Assembly (NCBI GenBank): GCA_023512835.1
Contig: CM042091.1
Location: 18,369,506-18,433,505, forward strand
DNA from: Taxillus chinensis
Lineage: Eukaryota; Streptophyta; Magnoliopsida; Santalales; Loranthaceae
Length of the DNA: 64,000 bases
Reading direction: 5' to 3'
Part shown: piece by piece, positions 22,490-37,513 of the stretch
How positions within the stretch are numbered: the first letter of the stretch is position 1
Layout of the letters: every line of letters begins with the position of its first letter
Notes under the pieces: model-generated
Database searches by the model: none
The model's input: only the letters and a program-made list of their open reading frames with translations
What the model was told of the DNA's origin: nothing
Translations under genes and position numbers: made by a program

Positions 22490-23200
22490 GTTGAAGTCTG
22501 AAAAAAAAAATAACAAAGGCTAGAAAAAAACAGAATAACAAAGGCTGAAAAAAAAAAGAATAACAAAGGTCTACAAAAAACTTCCCTAATTGTTATATAC
22601 AATTATACAGTGAACAATTTACGGTTTATTAAACCCAATATATTATATGCAGCTAACAAACAAAATTGAAAGAACAAGACTATTTAAATAATAAATTATC
22701 ATCTATTTAATTCTGAAAATATAATTGACCTGAGCCAATAAAGTAACTATTTAGCAATGATATATCAGACAAACAACTCCAACTTTATTAAATTTTTATG
22801 AGATTGTAAGGTATCAACAAGCTTCTTGGAGTTGGGGAATACATTAGACTCTTCATAAGCTCCACAATAACACCCAAGACAACCCTCACGGTAAAACAAA
22901 ATTCATCAAAAACTACGGTCAGCGTAGAGACTAATATGATTCTCACACAGGAAAAACATATTATCATTTCACTTATACCAACTGAACAATAATCTTCAAA
23001 CTCCAAATAGTATTCACGAAAAATTGAAGGAAAATAAATAACCGGTGAGAACCGAATTTATGAAGTAAGCATTACAAGGCAAAATTAAATATGATATCGG
23101 TAAACAACATATGATAACACACATGTGCAAGAAGACCCATGTGGTATACAGAGGCAACTAGCAAAATTGCAGATGGAGCATGTACATCTTCTTGAGAACT

Positions 23201-23680
23201 ACTGATATAATAACACAGACAGAAAATTCGTCCATAATAAATGAATAATAGGAAAAAACTAGAAATTGAAGCATACCCTCCTTGTCGCAGAGTGAGCGTA
23301 GCACGAATCGTGCTGTTCGATTGAGAGAGAGACAGCATGGATGAGGGGCGACGAGAGAGGTAGCAGCGAGCACAGCACGGATGGTGGTGTCCGATTGAGA
23401 GAGAGAGAGCGTGGACGAGGGGCGACGGAGAGAGGTAGCGCAATCGAGTCGAGAGAGGGCGACACGGGTGGAGGGAGGCAATGCGAATCGTGCTTGATTG
23501 AGAGATAGAGCACGCGAGCATGAGGGACAGGGAGACAGAGCGTAGACACAGGCAGAATGAGCGCAGAAGAGGATTAGGTTTTTTTTTCTTATTAATTAAT
23601 CTAACGGCTGAAATCTAACGCATCTGATCCGACGGCTCATCTTAACGTTCTCATGTTAAGAATGTAGTGTGTACGTTCGT
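23201..23680 (-). repeat. Right terminal inverted repeat of the MULE
   Basis: About 480 bp, inverted relative to the left TIR and ending GTACGTTCGT. It is visibly more diverged from its partner than the two flanking 2.8-kb repeats are from each other. Confidence 0.9.
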
Positions 23681-23682
23681 AA

Positions 23683-26455
<2,773 letters not shown>

Positions 26456-28638
26456 TAAAGTATAAAAAAAGGGGGATTTCTCTGATTTCAACGAAAACCA
26501 AATACAATATGACATTAAATTTACTCCAACCAAAACATGATTTTCTATACAACATTGGTTTCTTGGATGTTTGGATATGTTTAGTAATCCTGTTCTTCAT
26601 TTTTTTTTCTCAAAATACAATAATTACTTTTAAATAAAAAAATTTAAACTAAAAATAACAAAAAATTTATTTTTATTTAAAAAAACTTAAAATAAAATTA
26701 TACTTTTATTATTTTTAATTTTCTATATCAAAAAAGAAAATAAAATAACCATACCTACCCTAGAACAATGTGCCATTTCATTTTTAACGAAAAAATTGCA
26801 ACATCTTCATGTCCATTAATTACTTATCCAGATGTGGATAAAGCACCTAAACAATCAACAATGTCGAGAGAGAAATGCACTCAGCGATATGCATTTCAAG
26901 GCATCTGCGCTTAATACAGACGCATATGTTTTTTAAAACAGCGAATATAAATAAATAGATTCCAAAAATATTCCCTCTGCCTTAAGATAAATGGTAATCA
27001 AGTGATCACATAGTAACACTGATTTTGCAATGAATTTGGATTATCAACAAGTAAAAAAAAGCCCCTCCATCACAGAGAATAAAAAAACAAATTAATAAGG
27101 ACGAAATCACTTATGCAAAAAAGGAATAAAATAGTCACCGCCTAAATATTGCAAGTCACGATAGAATAATGTGAAATTTTCTTGGCCTAGACAAAGGCAT
27201 AAAAAGTTAGATATAGATTCACATACAACAGAGAAGGCAACCAACATGAGGAGTTTGAATTTGTCATAATTCTTTTTAACCAGCATCCATAACCTACAAT
27301 TTATGGAAGTATAAAAAGATATATGGAAAAAATAGTTAATAATTAGACCTGAAAAATAATTAATGTTAAGCTAGATAAAGCAATTCAGCAGTTTCAAGCA
27401 AATAAGTTTCAACATGCCTGTGGTTGTCTTGTTAAACATGCAAGAACTAACCAAAGTGAAAATAATGTAAACTTACTACCTCATTTTCCATTCCATTTAT
27501 AACAGGTTTGGAGTGCTCCCCTGGCATTTTTGTTTTAAAAAATATAATAAAAGGAACAGCGAAATCGAAATCGAAATCGTTAAAACGTAAGTTTAGATAA
27601 ACACCAATATGTTGTGGACACTAAACTGAGTAAAGAGGAACAGCGCCTGAACTTCATTGAGAACAAGTTTTGCCCTTCCGCCCACAAGATGAGCACCAAC
27701 AGCCCCTTTAGCCTTCTCATGGCTCTCACTATACCAACATGTCAGGCTAACATAGATTTCATCATTACTAGTATCAACAAGAGCCTGTGAAACGAAGTTT
27801 TAGCAATGAGTTCTTACTGGATAAATTGTGAAGGAATAAAATCATGATGTAAGCTTTGTTTTATGCCATTAAATGAAGAAAAAGCAAGAGCAGAAGTACC
27901 CAAACAAAATAGAATTAGTAGTTTTGTCCAACTTAAAAGGCGTGCACTCCATAATCTATTGGATTTCAGTGAAACAAGCATCCGAAGAAAATGAAGCAGT
28001 GACTGAGGGGGAAAAGCCCATGAATGAATGGCCATCTATATGCCTTACCTGAAAGTGGTTTCATTCCATGTCAGAGAATGACCAGTTCTTTGCATGATAA
28101 AATCACGAAAAAATGGGACGCTACTTTTCCAACACAGAATTTAAACCTTTATCAACTCAGAAGGTATAACTGAGTTGCTATTGTGGCCATCGTCAATGGC
28201 TTCAATCCCAATCACCCTGGACGCCCCTCATTGAACTGCAAACGAATAAAAAATTCTCACCTATGGTTTGTTTTCATATGTTGTTTACCTATGGTTTGGT
28301 TTCACATGCAAAGTTGCATAAAAATTCTTACCTCAGTATGCCGGGCTCCACAACCTACCTCCACCACAACTGCACCATTTAGCGAAAAGGGCTATTCAAA
28401 ATAGCTTGGCGATAAGCATCCATTATGACCCGCATCACCAGAACATGCACTTTTATAACAGTATATGCATGCATATACACATGCAAAAATATAGAGAGCG
28501 ATGAAAAACTAATGGTACAAAGAAGAGATAACTCTCCGTATGCTGGCATCAATCTTTGGAAGCTCCAAATTATAAGCATTAAAAAAGGGGCACCGAAACA
28601 GTTAAAGACAAGCAAGAGCAAGAAACAATGAAATTTCA
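26456..28638. other. Intergenic or intronic DNA with a possible reverse-strand gene remnant
   Basis: AT-rich with scattered exon-like pieces on the reverse strand. The best is 27598-27784 (listed). Another is 27482-27525, which reads MPGEHSKPVINGMENE and ends at a GAG|GTAGTA donor-like site. These may be parts of one decayed gene, but I cannot name it. Nothing firm elsewhere. Confidence 0.35.
27598..27784 (-). pseudogene. Exon-like open segment, unknown gene
   Basis: Preceded by a good 3' splice site (CGTTTCACAG), the reverse strand stays open for about 60 codons: ALVDTSNDEIYVSLTCWYSE, then HEKAKGAVGAHLVGG and so on. Codon use and composition look coding, unlike the AT-rich surroundings. No clear 5' splice site marks its end and I do not recognise the family. 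Confidence 0.35.
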
Positions 28639-28644
28639 TTTATT
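28639..28644 (-). terminator. Polyadenylation signal of the MADS-like gene
   Basis: AATAAA on the reverse strand, about 135 bases downstream of the stop codon at 28779-28781; a suitable 3' UTR length for a plant gene. Confidence 0.45.
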
Positions 28645-28778
28645 AATATTTGGTCTCAATTATACAACGTATATAACAAACAAAAGAATAGTTATTCATG
28701 TTTATCTAATGAAAAAAAGTACATGGTGTACATGTATCAGCACTTCAGTGGTTATCTAAAATTTTAAAAATCAGCATC

Positions 28779-30170
28779 CTAATCACTCGTAGTCATCAAG
28801 TCAAAGTCAGCGTAAGAGAAGCCGTCTTCCAAGTTGGTCCAAAAGAAGGGAGAATCAAGATGAACGCCCTCTTCCTCCTCCTCAACATGAACACGAACAT
28901 CTTCACGCTCCTCTAAATCAACATTAATATCTTCCCCCTCCTCAACATGAACATAAACATCATCATTTTCTCCGAAGATGAGGAGCGGAGAACTACTAGG
29001 AAGAACAATTGTCTCCATAAACGGAGGATCACAAAGGTCCTCATCGTCAGAATCATCATCAAGAACTATAATCTCCGACTCTGACGCATGCGTTGCAGCA
29101 ACAGCACTAGCATTATTCCACCCAGAGCCAGATGAGGAGGATGTTGTGGCGGGTGATTCCTGAGATGGCAGCCGAGCGGCAAAAGATGGTAGGTCAGGGT
29201 AATCCATGAAATCCAGCGCCGACTGCGCAGCCTCGAACCAATCTGTTGTCAAAGAAGACGAAGAAGACGCCGCTGCCGTTATTGCCGTAGTACCACCACC
29301 AAAAGATGGTGGGTCGGCGGGTGATTTCTGAGGCGGCGGCAGAGCGGCAACAAGGTGGGATTCAAACGGCAGTAGATCTAGGTCGGCGGTGTAATCCATG
29401 AAATCCAACCCCGACTGCGCAGCCTCCAAAAACAAAGAATTTGTCGTTGACATCGTTGCCATAGTACCACCACCACCACCAAAAGATGGTGGGTCGGCGG
29501 ATGATTCCTGAGGCGGCGGCGGAGCGGCAACTAGGTAGGATTCAAACGGCGGTAGGTCTAGGTCGGAGGCGAAATCCATGAAATCCAACCCCGGCTGCGC
29601 AGCCTCCGATAACCAATCCGTTGCCAAAGAAGATGAAGAACACGCCGTTGCCGTCGTAGCGGTAGTACCACCACCACCACCAAAAGATGGTGGGTCGGCG
29701 GGTGATTCCAGAGGCGGCGGCGGATCGGCAAAAGGGTAGGATTCGAACGGCAGTAGGTCTAGGTCGGCGGCGTAATCCATGAAATCCACGCCCGACTGCT
29801 CAGCCAACGCGAACCAATCTGAGGACGACGATGAAGTTATTATCGAAGACGAAGACGTCGTCGTCGTCGTCCTTAGGGTTTGGATCTTGGAATCAATGGA
29901 CTGGAGCTTCTGAGCCATGGCGGTATCAAGAAAAGATAAGTCGCCCTCGGAGGGGCGTGGTGGATCTGGATCAACGGTGGCGCGAATTCATTTCTTGCCC
30001 TTTGCCACAAACATTCGGTAAGCCTCGATGGTGGCGCGCACCGCCTCCGGCTCCTTCGGCCAATTTTTCACCGCCCCGCCGTCGCAATCAAACACTATCA
30101 GAGCAACCCTCGCCCCGCATAGCCCCTTTATCGCTTCTGCCTTCCTAAACAGCGTCTCCGATCGACCCAT
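28779..30170 (-). pseudogene. MADS-box-like (type I) gene with a shortened MADS domain and repetitive acidic tail
   Basis: From ATG at 30168-30170, 60 codons read MGRSETLFRKAEAIKGL, then CGARVALIVFDCDG, VKNWPKEPEAV and IEAYRMF, ending in TGA at 29988-29990. The same frame then stays open to TAG at 28779-28781, with AQKLQSIDSKIQTLR near its start. FRKAEAI..LCGA.VALIVF is the second half of a MADS domain, the DNA-binding and dimerisation fold of plant transcription factors. The W-P and following helix suggest type I. The basic first helix (about 20 residues normally after MGR) is missing although MGR is kept. The tail has four tandem units with LDFMDY..DLDLLPFES, P-rich and G-rich joints, then acidic runs (DDDSDDEDL, VEEEEEG). 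A TATA box and CT-rich leader lie upstream. The stop could be a real pseudogene lesion or a sequencing error. Whether the two parts act as one gene is inferred from the shared frame. Confidence 0.6.
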
Positions 30171-30407
30171 TTTCCGAAACCCTAGTTTCTAGGTTTACGA
30201 GATTTCAGCGGACGAGACTGCGATCTCTTGAAGAGACTCTGAAATTTGCGATTTCAATTCTTGATCACAGCGACAGAGGGAAGAAGATGAAGACGAAGAT
30301 GAAAATGAGCGTCTTGCGAGGCGAAAGAGAGAGAGAGAGAGAGATATGAGAGACGAGAGACAGAGTGTGATGATGCGTAGTGTGCACCGTGCGGGGCGCG
30401 CAAACAA

Positions 30408-30416
30408 TATATATAA
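30408..30416 (-). promoter_or_regulatory. TATA box of the MADS-like gene
   Basis: The reverse strand reads TTATATATA, followed about 70-110 bases later by a (CT)n pyrimidine tract typical of plant core promoters. It lies about 240 bases upstream of the ATG at 30170. Confidence 0.5.
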
Positions 30417-31122
30417 GCAATTAAAGAGAAAGAGAAGCAGAGTTGCGCGCGAGAGTGATCAGATTGCGTAGCCCGCACGCCAAAGAATGATACACTTTTA
30501 AATATATATTATTATAATTTTTTTTCTTTTGATAATAAATTAATAAACTCTAAACAATTAGAATGATACACATTTAAATATATATTATTATAATTATTTT
30601 TCTTTTAAATGACTTTTATTTATAAGTAATTAATTTTAAAATAAATAAATAAATAACGAACTGACAACTTTATTTAATTACTTATTGAGAAAAAATAATA
30701 AAATACTCACACCCAAAAACTAAACACACTCACTTATCATTTTAAATTACATGTAAATTGTAAAAATATCTATTAAAAAATTTATTTTTAATGTTATTCA
30801 AATAATAATCTTAGAACATAAATAAAATATTTAAAATATATATACTCAAATATTATATATATTATAAAATTACTCTTTAAATACTATTTGTTCAAAAATA
30901 ATTTTTTAAATATTAAATTTATATTCAAATAATGATATTTGAATATTATATTATATTCAAATAATTCTGAAAAATATTTATGTTAAAAAAATATTATATT
31001 TAATTAAAGAGATAAACATGTAAATAAATTTTTATAAACAATTAAAGAGAAAAAGAAGCAAAGTTTGGAACATGGCTATGATAGAAATTAGCATAATTAT
31101 TAGAATCGAACAAGACATCGGT

Positions 31123-32112
31123 TTAGTTTGGTAATATTGTGCTTTTAGAAAAAGCTGCTTTTAATTGTCTGAAAAAATAAGCTGTTGTAAAAATAAGCAG
31201 GTGAGTGTTTAGTAAAATATAATTTTAAAAGTACTTTAATTTTTAAAAGCAGTTGATAAGTGTTTGATAAACTAAAAACAAAAGTACTTTTAAAATGTAA
31301 AAGACATAAACATCCATTTTATTTCATTATAATTTTTTAAAAAATATCCTGCTCCTCCCCCTCCACCTCCCACCGCTCCTCCGCACCCAGCCCCCGTTAG
31401 ACCCCACCCTCCCTCCCTTCGTCAGCCCCCAGTCCTCCTTCCCCCATCTCCCGTCACACCCCACCCTCCCCTTTTTACTACTAATTAAAAAGAACTATAT
31501 TATAATTTGCCTTTTCTCATATAAAATATGGATTTATACAAAATGCTCCTGAGAAAGTTTTCAGGACTTCAAGTAATCGTGCAGACGTGGGGGGACACAA
31601 ATGCACAGACTGGAGGACATAGCTCAAGGTGGGTTTTGAAGCGGCATGAGGTTGGGGCTGGCATGGGAGGTGAGCACCAGCCGTCCATGCCCAGATCATA
31701 AGACAGGGGGGTCTGGCATGGGGTGGATGGACTGTAAAGTAGGCAAGGGTTGGGCAGACGTGGGGGGACACAGATGCAGACTGGGGGACACAGCGCAGGG
31801 TGGGTTTTGCAGCGACATGGGGGTGGGACTGGCATGGGAGGTGAGCGCCAGCCGCCCATGCCCAAATCATAAGAGACCCTAACGCGGGATGGGTTTTGAG
31901 GATTGATCAAGACAATTTTGGTATTTTAAATTTTAAAAAACTACTTATTAAAAAAGAAACTTCTAAAAACAACCTTTAGATTGCTTCTGCTTTTTATTAA
32001 AAAAAAACAAAAACTTTTTTATAAGTGCTTTTTTTAAAGTTTCCAAACATATTTTACTGCTTTTGCTTATCTTATAAGCAGAAGCAGCTTCAAAGAAGCA
32101 TTGCCAAACTGG
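31123..32112. mobile_element. hAT-like nonautonomous element
   Basis: About 1 kb with imperfect inverted ends: left TAGTTTGGTAATATTGTGCT, right (reverse strand) CAGTTTGGCAATGCTTCTTT. Both are followed inward by AAGCTGCTT-type sequence, a terminus common among plant hAT-type miniature elements. No transposase. An 8-bp target duplication is not evident; only CATCG is shared by the flanks. Confidence 0.6.
31581..31886. repeat. 173-bp GC-rich tandem duplication inside the hAT-like element
   Basis: GCAGACGTGGGGGGACACA at 31581 recurs at 31754, period 173. Both copies contain GGCATGGGAGGTGAGC. The second copy is incomplete. It is strongly G-rich against a very AT-rich background. Open frames on both strands here come from the repeat and carry no domain. 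Confidence 0.85.
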
Positions 32113-33228
32113 CCCATCGACCCAGCTAAGGTATAGAGTGGTTAAGTGACTGGTTTAACCATCAGATCAGCGGTCGAACATAAATTATACATTAATAAAA
32201 AATAAATATTTTAAACTAACACATTAAATTTATACTTCTAATATAACACTCTTTATTTCTAATATATATTTATAACATAAATTCTTAATAAATTTATAAA
32301 TTTAGTGACATAAATTTATAGTAAAAGAAAAATTGAATAAAATTTAAAAGGATATTGAGGTGAAATGTCAATATTAGTCATTAATTTTAAATTAAAATTA
32401 TATTATAAAATAAATTAAATAATATTTTATAATTTTTTAAAAAAACTGGCCAATTCTATAAAACTCATTCGAGTCAGCCGGATTTCTTTAATTTTTTTGC
32501 AGAAACGGTCCAATTGAAAAATCAAACCGATTAAGTACTCGAGTCACTAGTTCACTGGTCCAACTAGCCAGTCCGGTTCTAATAACTATGAAAATTAGAG
32601 ACCGAGAAAGTAATGTATAACTTCCCCACTAATTAAGTCATATCATGTAAACAAATAAAATGATATAAATATATATAAATATATATTTTATATTTATTTT
32701 CTTTTACTAATGGACGTATAAATTATTTAAATGACTTTACTTTTAGATAACTAATTTAAAAAAAAACCTACTTTTAAATAACTACCATGAAAGAAAAATA
32801 ATAAAAGAATACTCACCCTCAAAAGCTAAACATTCGCCTATCATTTTTAATTACATGTAAAATTACAAAATATCCTAAAAAATCATATTATATGCTATTT
32901 CAATAATATTCTTATAACATAAATAAAATATTCAAAAAAGTATTATTCAAATATTATATTTATATTATAAAATTATCCTTTCAATATTATTTCTTCCAAT
33001 ATTATTTTTTGAACATACAATTTATGTTCAAAAATTATATTTATATTCAAATAATATTATTCAAACAGTTAACTTATATTTGAATATTAATATACAAATA
33101 ATTATACAAATAATTTTTATAAACAGTTAACAAAACAAAACTTAATGCGCAAGAGAAATCAAACTAAGAGAACGATGTTGCATAATAGATAATTTTTTCA
33201 TTAATTTAAGGATTTAAAATGATACACA

Positions 33229-33261
<33 letters not shown>

Positions 33262-33340
33262 ATTTTCTTTTATTAATGAATTTATAAATTATTTAAATGA
33301 CCTTTTATTTATAAATAACTAATTTTTTAAATAAAAATAA

Positions 33341-36300
33341 ATAAACAAATAACTACAAACTAATTAAATTTCAACAAATCTTATTACATGAACAAAACCA
33401 ATGTTATTTAATTACAACATGATATTAAACTAACACAACTTTCACTAACTCTTATTCGAATAATAAACAAATCCAATAACAGCCATGCTGTTACAATAAA
33501 ATATTACAACAAATAGAAACAACTAACAACCATCTCTTAGGAAGCCTCAATTTTGATATATTAGTACCTAAAAAATTCATAATAAAAATAAACTTTAACA
33601 ATACTTTTAAAATGTCATTAAATGTCAACGACAATACTTTTAAAAATAGCACTTTAGAAATTTGCACTTTATCAATCTATCTTCAATAAATTTAAGAAAA
33701 ATAACACTTTAAAAGTATCCAGGGTCAATGAAAATATCATTTAAGTGTCAATAATGACACACGACACTTTAAAAGTATCATTAATGTCTCCATGATATTT
33801 AAAAGTATTATTAATTCTCTATCAAATAAAAATAAAAAATAAATACACCAATTTATTTTTCAAAATTTGTTTAAATATATAATAAAGACTAAATAATATA
33901 ACTCAATAATTTATGCCTATTTTATCCTTAAAAGACATTCATATACAAACATTCAAAATCTTTAACGTACATAAATTACATATATATTTGTACCCAAATC
34001 TGTTACAACAAATTAGTTTTATATATATATATATATAATGCCAATTTTAGATTGCAAGTTGGTTCATCTCCAAAACACAAAATGAAATGCAAAATAATCA
34101 ATCTTCAAATCAAAAAAGCTAATACTATTCCAAAACATGTATAAATGAAAAATACACACATCATAAATAATAAATATATTCAACCGGTCATGCAAAAATA
34201 TATACATTATGAACTCATACCCATTAGAGGACATATAGGGTTGGAAAATTTAACAATGTGTGTGTTGGCTAGTACACTGTTATTTGTAGGAAGTGTGTTT
34301 AATACATAATTCAAAAAAACTAGCTGAAGCGCTGCCTTGCCCACCTCGACATTAAACAACATCGAGATGCCGCCCCAAAAGGCAAATCAGTTACCTCAGA
34401 CAGGTGAGGGGGCCTAAAGCAACCCGTTCCGCCGCCTCATCCCATATTAGGGATGAGGCACCCAAAACAAAGAACAAGTTTTAAATAGGTTTTTTAAAAA
34501 AGTCTAACCTAATTTTCGTGACACAAACAAACACATCTCGTACCCATTTTTTCTCGATCTTAGCCTCACCTATTCCTCTATCATCGTCATTGATTGTCAA
34601 AGAAGATCATCGTCATTACCTCGTCTATCCCTCCATCAGCAGCGATCGAAAGACCATCATCACCATCATCGTCATCCGACACTCCAGCATCATCGTCGAT
34701 CGTTGTCTTGAGTCGCCTTTGCAACTTTGCTTCATCATCGATGTTATTGTCCCAATAGGTAAATGACTAATGAGTTAACTTAAATGTTAAGTATACAACT
34801 TATTTATATAAAATATTTATATACATATATTAAGTTAACTAGATAAATAAAAATGAGTGTTAACAACTACATAAATATTTATATATTTATTCTAATATAT
34901 AAATATATTAAATTTATATATATTAAACTATAAATAAATATTCATTATATATTAAATGTTTATATATATTAAATTATAAATATATATATATATCCTAATA
35001 ATAACATTTACTATACATTAAACTATAAATTTCTGCTACATCAAATTATTTTAAATTCATATATAATTTTATAATTATTTGTTATAAATTCATATAATTT
35101 TATATATTAAAAAATAATTATCATCGACGGCTAAAATACCCACTTCAACCATACTGAAGCATCCACATCAGCATACAACAATAAATCTGTACCGTACCGT
35201 GTTCTGTATTTTTAAACCTTTGTTTAATATCTAACTTATGCACGTAAAAATTAGTTACTAATGGTGGAGCCAATTGATACTTGGCTACACACTTGTAGGA
35301 ATTAATTTAGTTACTAACAGTATCTAAATTACAGTATCTAACTTACTAATAGTATCTAATTTATTTCCAACCTGGCCAGATGAGAGCGCTCAAATCATAT
35401 TCATGCTATTAAAGCACTGTAACAACCGAAGACAAATTTACAATAATCATGGGACTACGAAAAAACTAGAAGATAGAAGATATACATGGCCTAGGTTATC
35501 CAGATTTTCAGAATGCATGACACAAATTTATCAAAAATTAATAGTTAAAATCACTGGCTCTGTAGCATAAACAAAACTAATTACTGCATGGTGACGAAAA
35601 CTTTCAGCCATCAGAAGACCATGGCCTCTATGGAAATTTTCGCTTACAGAGTGTTGGGTTAGATAAAAATATCTTTAGTCCATACAGATACTGAGAAGAG
35701 CAAAAGAGGCACCGCTGTAGAAGTTCAACCTTCTTTGGATCAATTGCTGCAATTAGTTCAGTGCATGAAATAAATTTATCAAAACACATAAGGAATGATC
35801 TACAGTGCAAGACATAAATTACACTGAAAATGTTCATCGGTTTTGTGAAAATGCAAGGGATGGTTCTAAGGCAGTACGTGGTCTAGAGGATCAATTAAGG
35901 TGTGGTGAGACTAGGGGTGTGTTCTGAGGCGTGGTTCAAAGGCAGTACGTGGTCTGGAGCAGGATATAAAACAATAAGGTTAGAGGGTGTAGAGAGCTTA
36001 CAGATTTATTTTTAGATAGTAGGCTCAGCAGACGATGGATTTCTGGAAAAATTCTGAGTCCAGTGCCATCTAATGAGTGTTTCATCTCTCCATGTTTGAT
36101 TTTCAGAAGGGCAAGGCTACCCCAAATTTTCATTCGACAACCTGACGAGCCAGAACGTGATTAGTTCTTCATTGTAAGGCTCAAACAAAGACAGTTGTCC
36201 ACCTTATCATTGACAGAGACAGCCACATATAGAAGCTATCTGAGAACGTGATTAATTAGTTCTTACAAAGCATCACTGAACATCATATTCTTCTGCATTT

Positions 36301-37513
36301 TATCCCACAAACCTGTGTTCCATGCATTAATCCAAAGGTAATTTAAGCAAAACACATCTTATACCCCCCAAAAAAATAAAAACCAGCGGCAAGACACAAA
36401 AAAACAGAATAAGGGAAAACGACACCTGAAACAAAAATAAAAATATCATGCCAGCACTGTTAGTCCCTTAATTATGCTCAAGACAGCAGTGAAACAGTAA
36501 GAAAGTGCAGCGAACGGCAGTAAATGTGTTGCTGTTAAACAGTGCATGTGTTGGTACAACTACAGCCAACTTACTCCTAAAATAGTTATTCCTACCTTGA
36601 ACAACTTTCAACCATAGTAGAAGTAAGAAAAATAACTGAGTATTTGGAAGGAAACAAAGAAAAATGAGGGGATGTGTTATCATTCAATATCTTTCGTTTT
36701 CATTCAAAAAGGCAAGAGACCATGGAATCTTTTTTACGCCAAATAATAGCCAAAACAACACAAAAAGAGCAAGGGCCAAAACAACACAAATCACTGTTTC
36801 TAATAATAAGCAGGAAATAAAAGATAACTTTATGCAAAATATTGTTTCATTGTTTTTTTCCTGCGGGAAGAGGGATGGGTGGTCTGCAGAGTGTTACCAT
36901 GCTAAGTCCACAAACAGCCAACCTTCCAAACCCTGCCTCAGAATCTAACCAGTGCAAAAGGCTACGGGGCTCTTAATGGTGGCTCTTCCAAGTAACAGAT
37001 ACAAGTTAGAACAGAACAACCGGTTCAGAGCATAGCAACATTTAGAACAGATATAAGTTAAAACATATCCAGCATTAAAACATAAAACACATATGCTGTG
37101 ACAGCTCATTAAAACAGAGCAACCCTTCTGCTGTGACAGCACATTAAAACACATCCAACATGTCAAAATCCATGGTGATATACATGTTGTCAGTGCATCT
37201 ACCAATCCAATCTGTACTGATTTTAGAAGGATTAGTAAACAAATTCTAATTAAATTCTAATCAACATAATGTAGCATACACAGCACTACCACTAACTTTT
37301 ACCTTAAATCCTAAACATTGGCATAACATTCCACTAACAACCACTAACAGTTGCTATAGTTGAATAAGCACAAGCACGCAAAAAACAATATAATTTTATC
37401 ATCAATGAACTGTCACAGTGCAAACGTGATACAGGCTATGCAAAAGGGTTTTAATTAAACTTTAGAGAGTTCCCTGCAGATGCTAACATAACATGGACCT
37501 TTTTCCAATCATT
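33341..37513. other. Intergenic, AT-rich; weak exon-like pieces on the reverse strand
   Basis: 34320-34450 is a GC-richer repeat (GATGAGGC, GCCGCC motifs), followed by a region repeating TCATCG to about 34750. On the reverse strand 35650-35765 reads ELIAAIDPKKVELLQRCLF, ending near a GTAAGC donor-like site; it may be a lost exon but is unnamed. TACGTGGTCT occurs twice (35875, 35946) within a local repeat, and CTGTGACAGC occurs twice (37096, 37131). Nothing else supported. Confidence 0.35.

Larger units (their letters stand above)
19849..23200 (+). other. MULE interior: gene fragments and noncoding DNA
   Basis: No complete gene. It holds the FAR1 fragment, the HCC1/SCO1 fragment, a 39-bp tandem repeat and a short acidic reverse frame, all listed separately. 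A phrase TTGTTCCCTGAAACAG with its surroundings occurs at about 20345 and 21207. CCCATTGAGC..GTTA.AGTTCTA occurs at about 20068 and 20412, each followed downstream by AAGCATTTTT.GAAACA. The stretch 21800-22120 is made of repeated AAATTAAAAA and CATTCTGCA-like phrases. Confidence 0.6.
16671..23680 (+). mobile_element. Mutator-like element (MULE) with long TIRs and a FAR1-type transposase
   Basis: A 7.0-kb element bounded by inverted repeats starting ACGAACGTAC, about 0.5 kb each, enclosing a FAR1/FHY3-like transposase reading left to right. Long TIRs plus a FAR1 DNA-binding domain, MULE DDE core and SWIM finger define a Mutator-superfamily element. The interior beyond the transposase carries fragments of other genes. 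The usual 9-bp target duplication is not visible at the ends; a 2.8-kb direct repeat flanks it instead. With one frameshift and two stops in the transposase it is probably immobile unless helped in trans. Confidence 0.9.
30480..33340. repeat. Diverged AT-rich direct repeats in three copies
   Basis: A block beginning GATACA.(T)TTAAATATATAT and containing ATAAATAAAATATT and TATTATAAAATTA occurs at about 30488-31060 and again at about 32640-33180. The first part recurs at about 33215-33340. All have the same orientation and many substitutions and indels. The hAT-like element sits between copies 1 and 2. No coding potential. Confidence 0.6.

Noticed and set aside
23072..23549. Overlapping Leu/Ser/Arg-rich reverse-strand proteins at the MULE right end
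   Set aside because: They are translations of the CT/GA-rich terminal inverted repeat in three frames.
28978..29163. Plus-strand open frame within the MADS-like gene
   Set aside because: Antisense shadow of the reverse-strand coding sequence.
31517..31910. Cys/Pro-rich reverse-strand proteins
   Set aside because: They arise from the 173-bp G-rich tandem repeat and have no independent support.
30480..34300. tRNA or small structured RNA genes in the AT-rich spacers
   Set aside because: No A/B box pairs or cloverleaf with conserved bases were found; hairpins there are simple AT palindromes.
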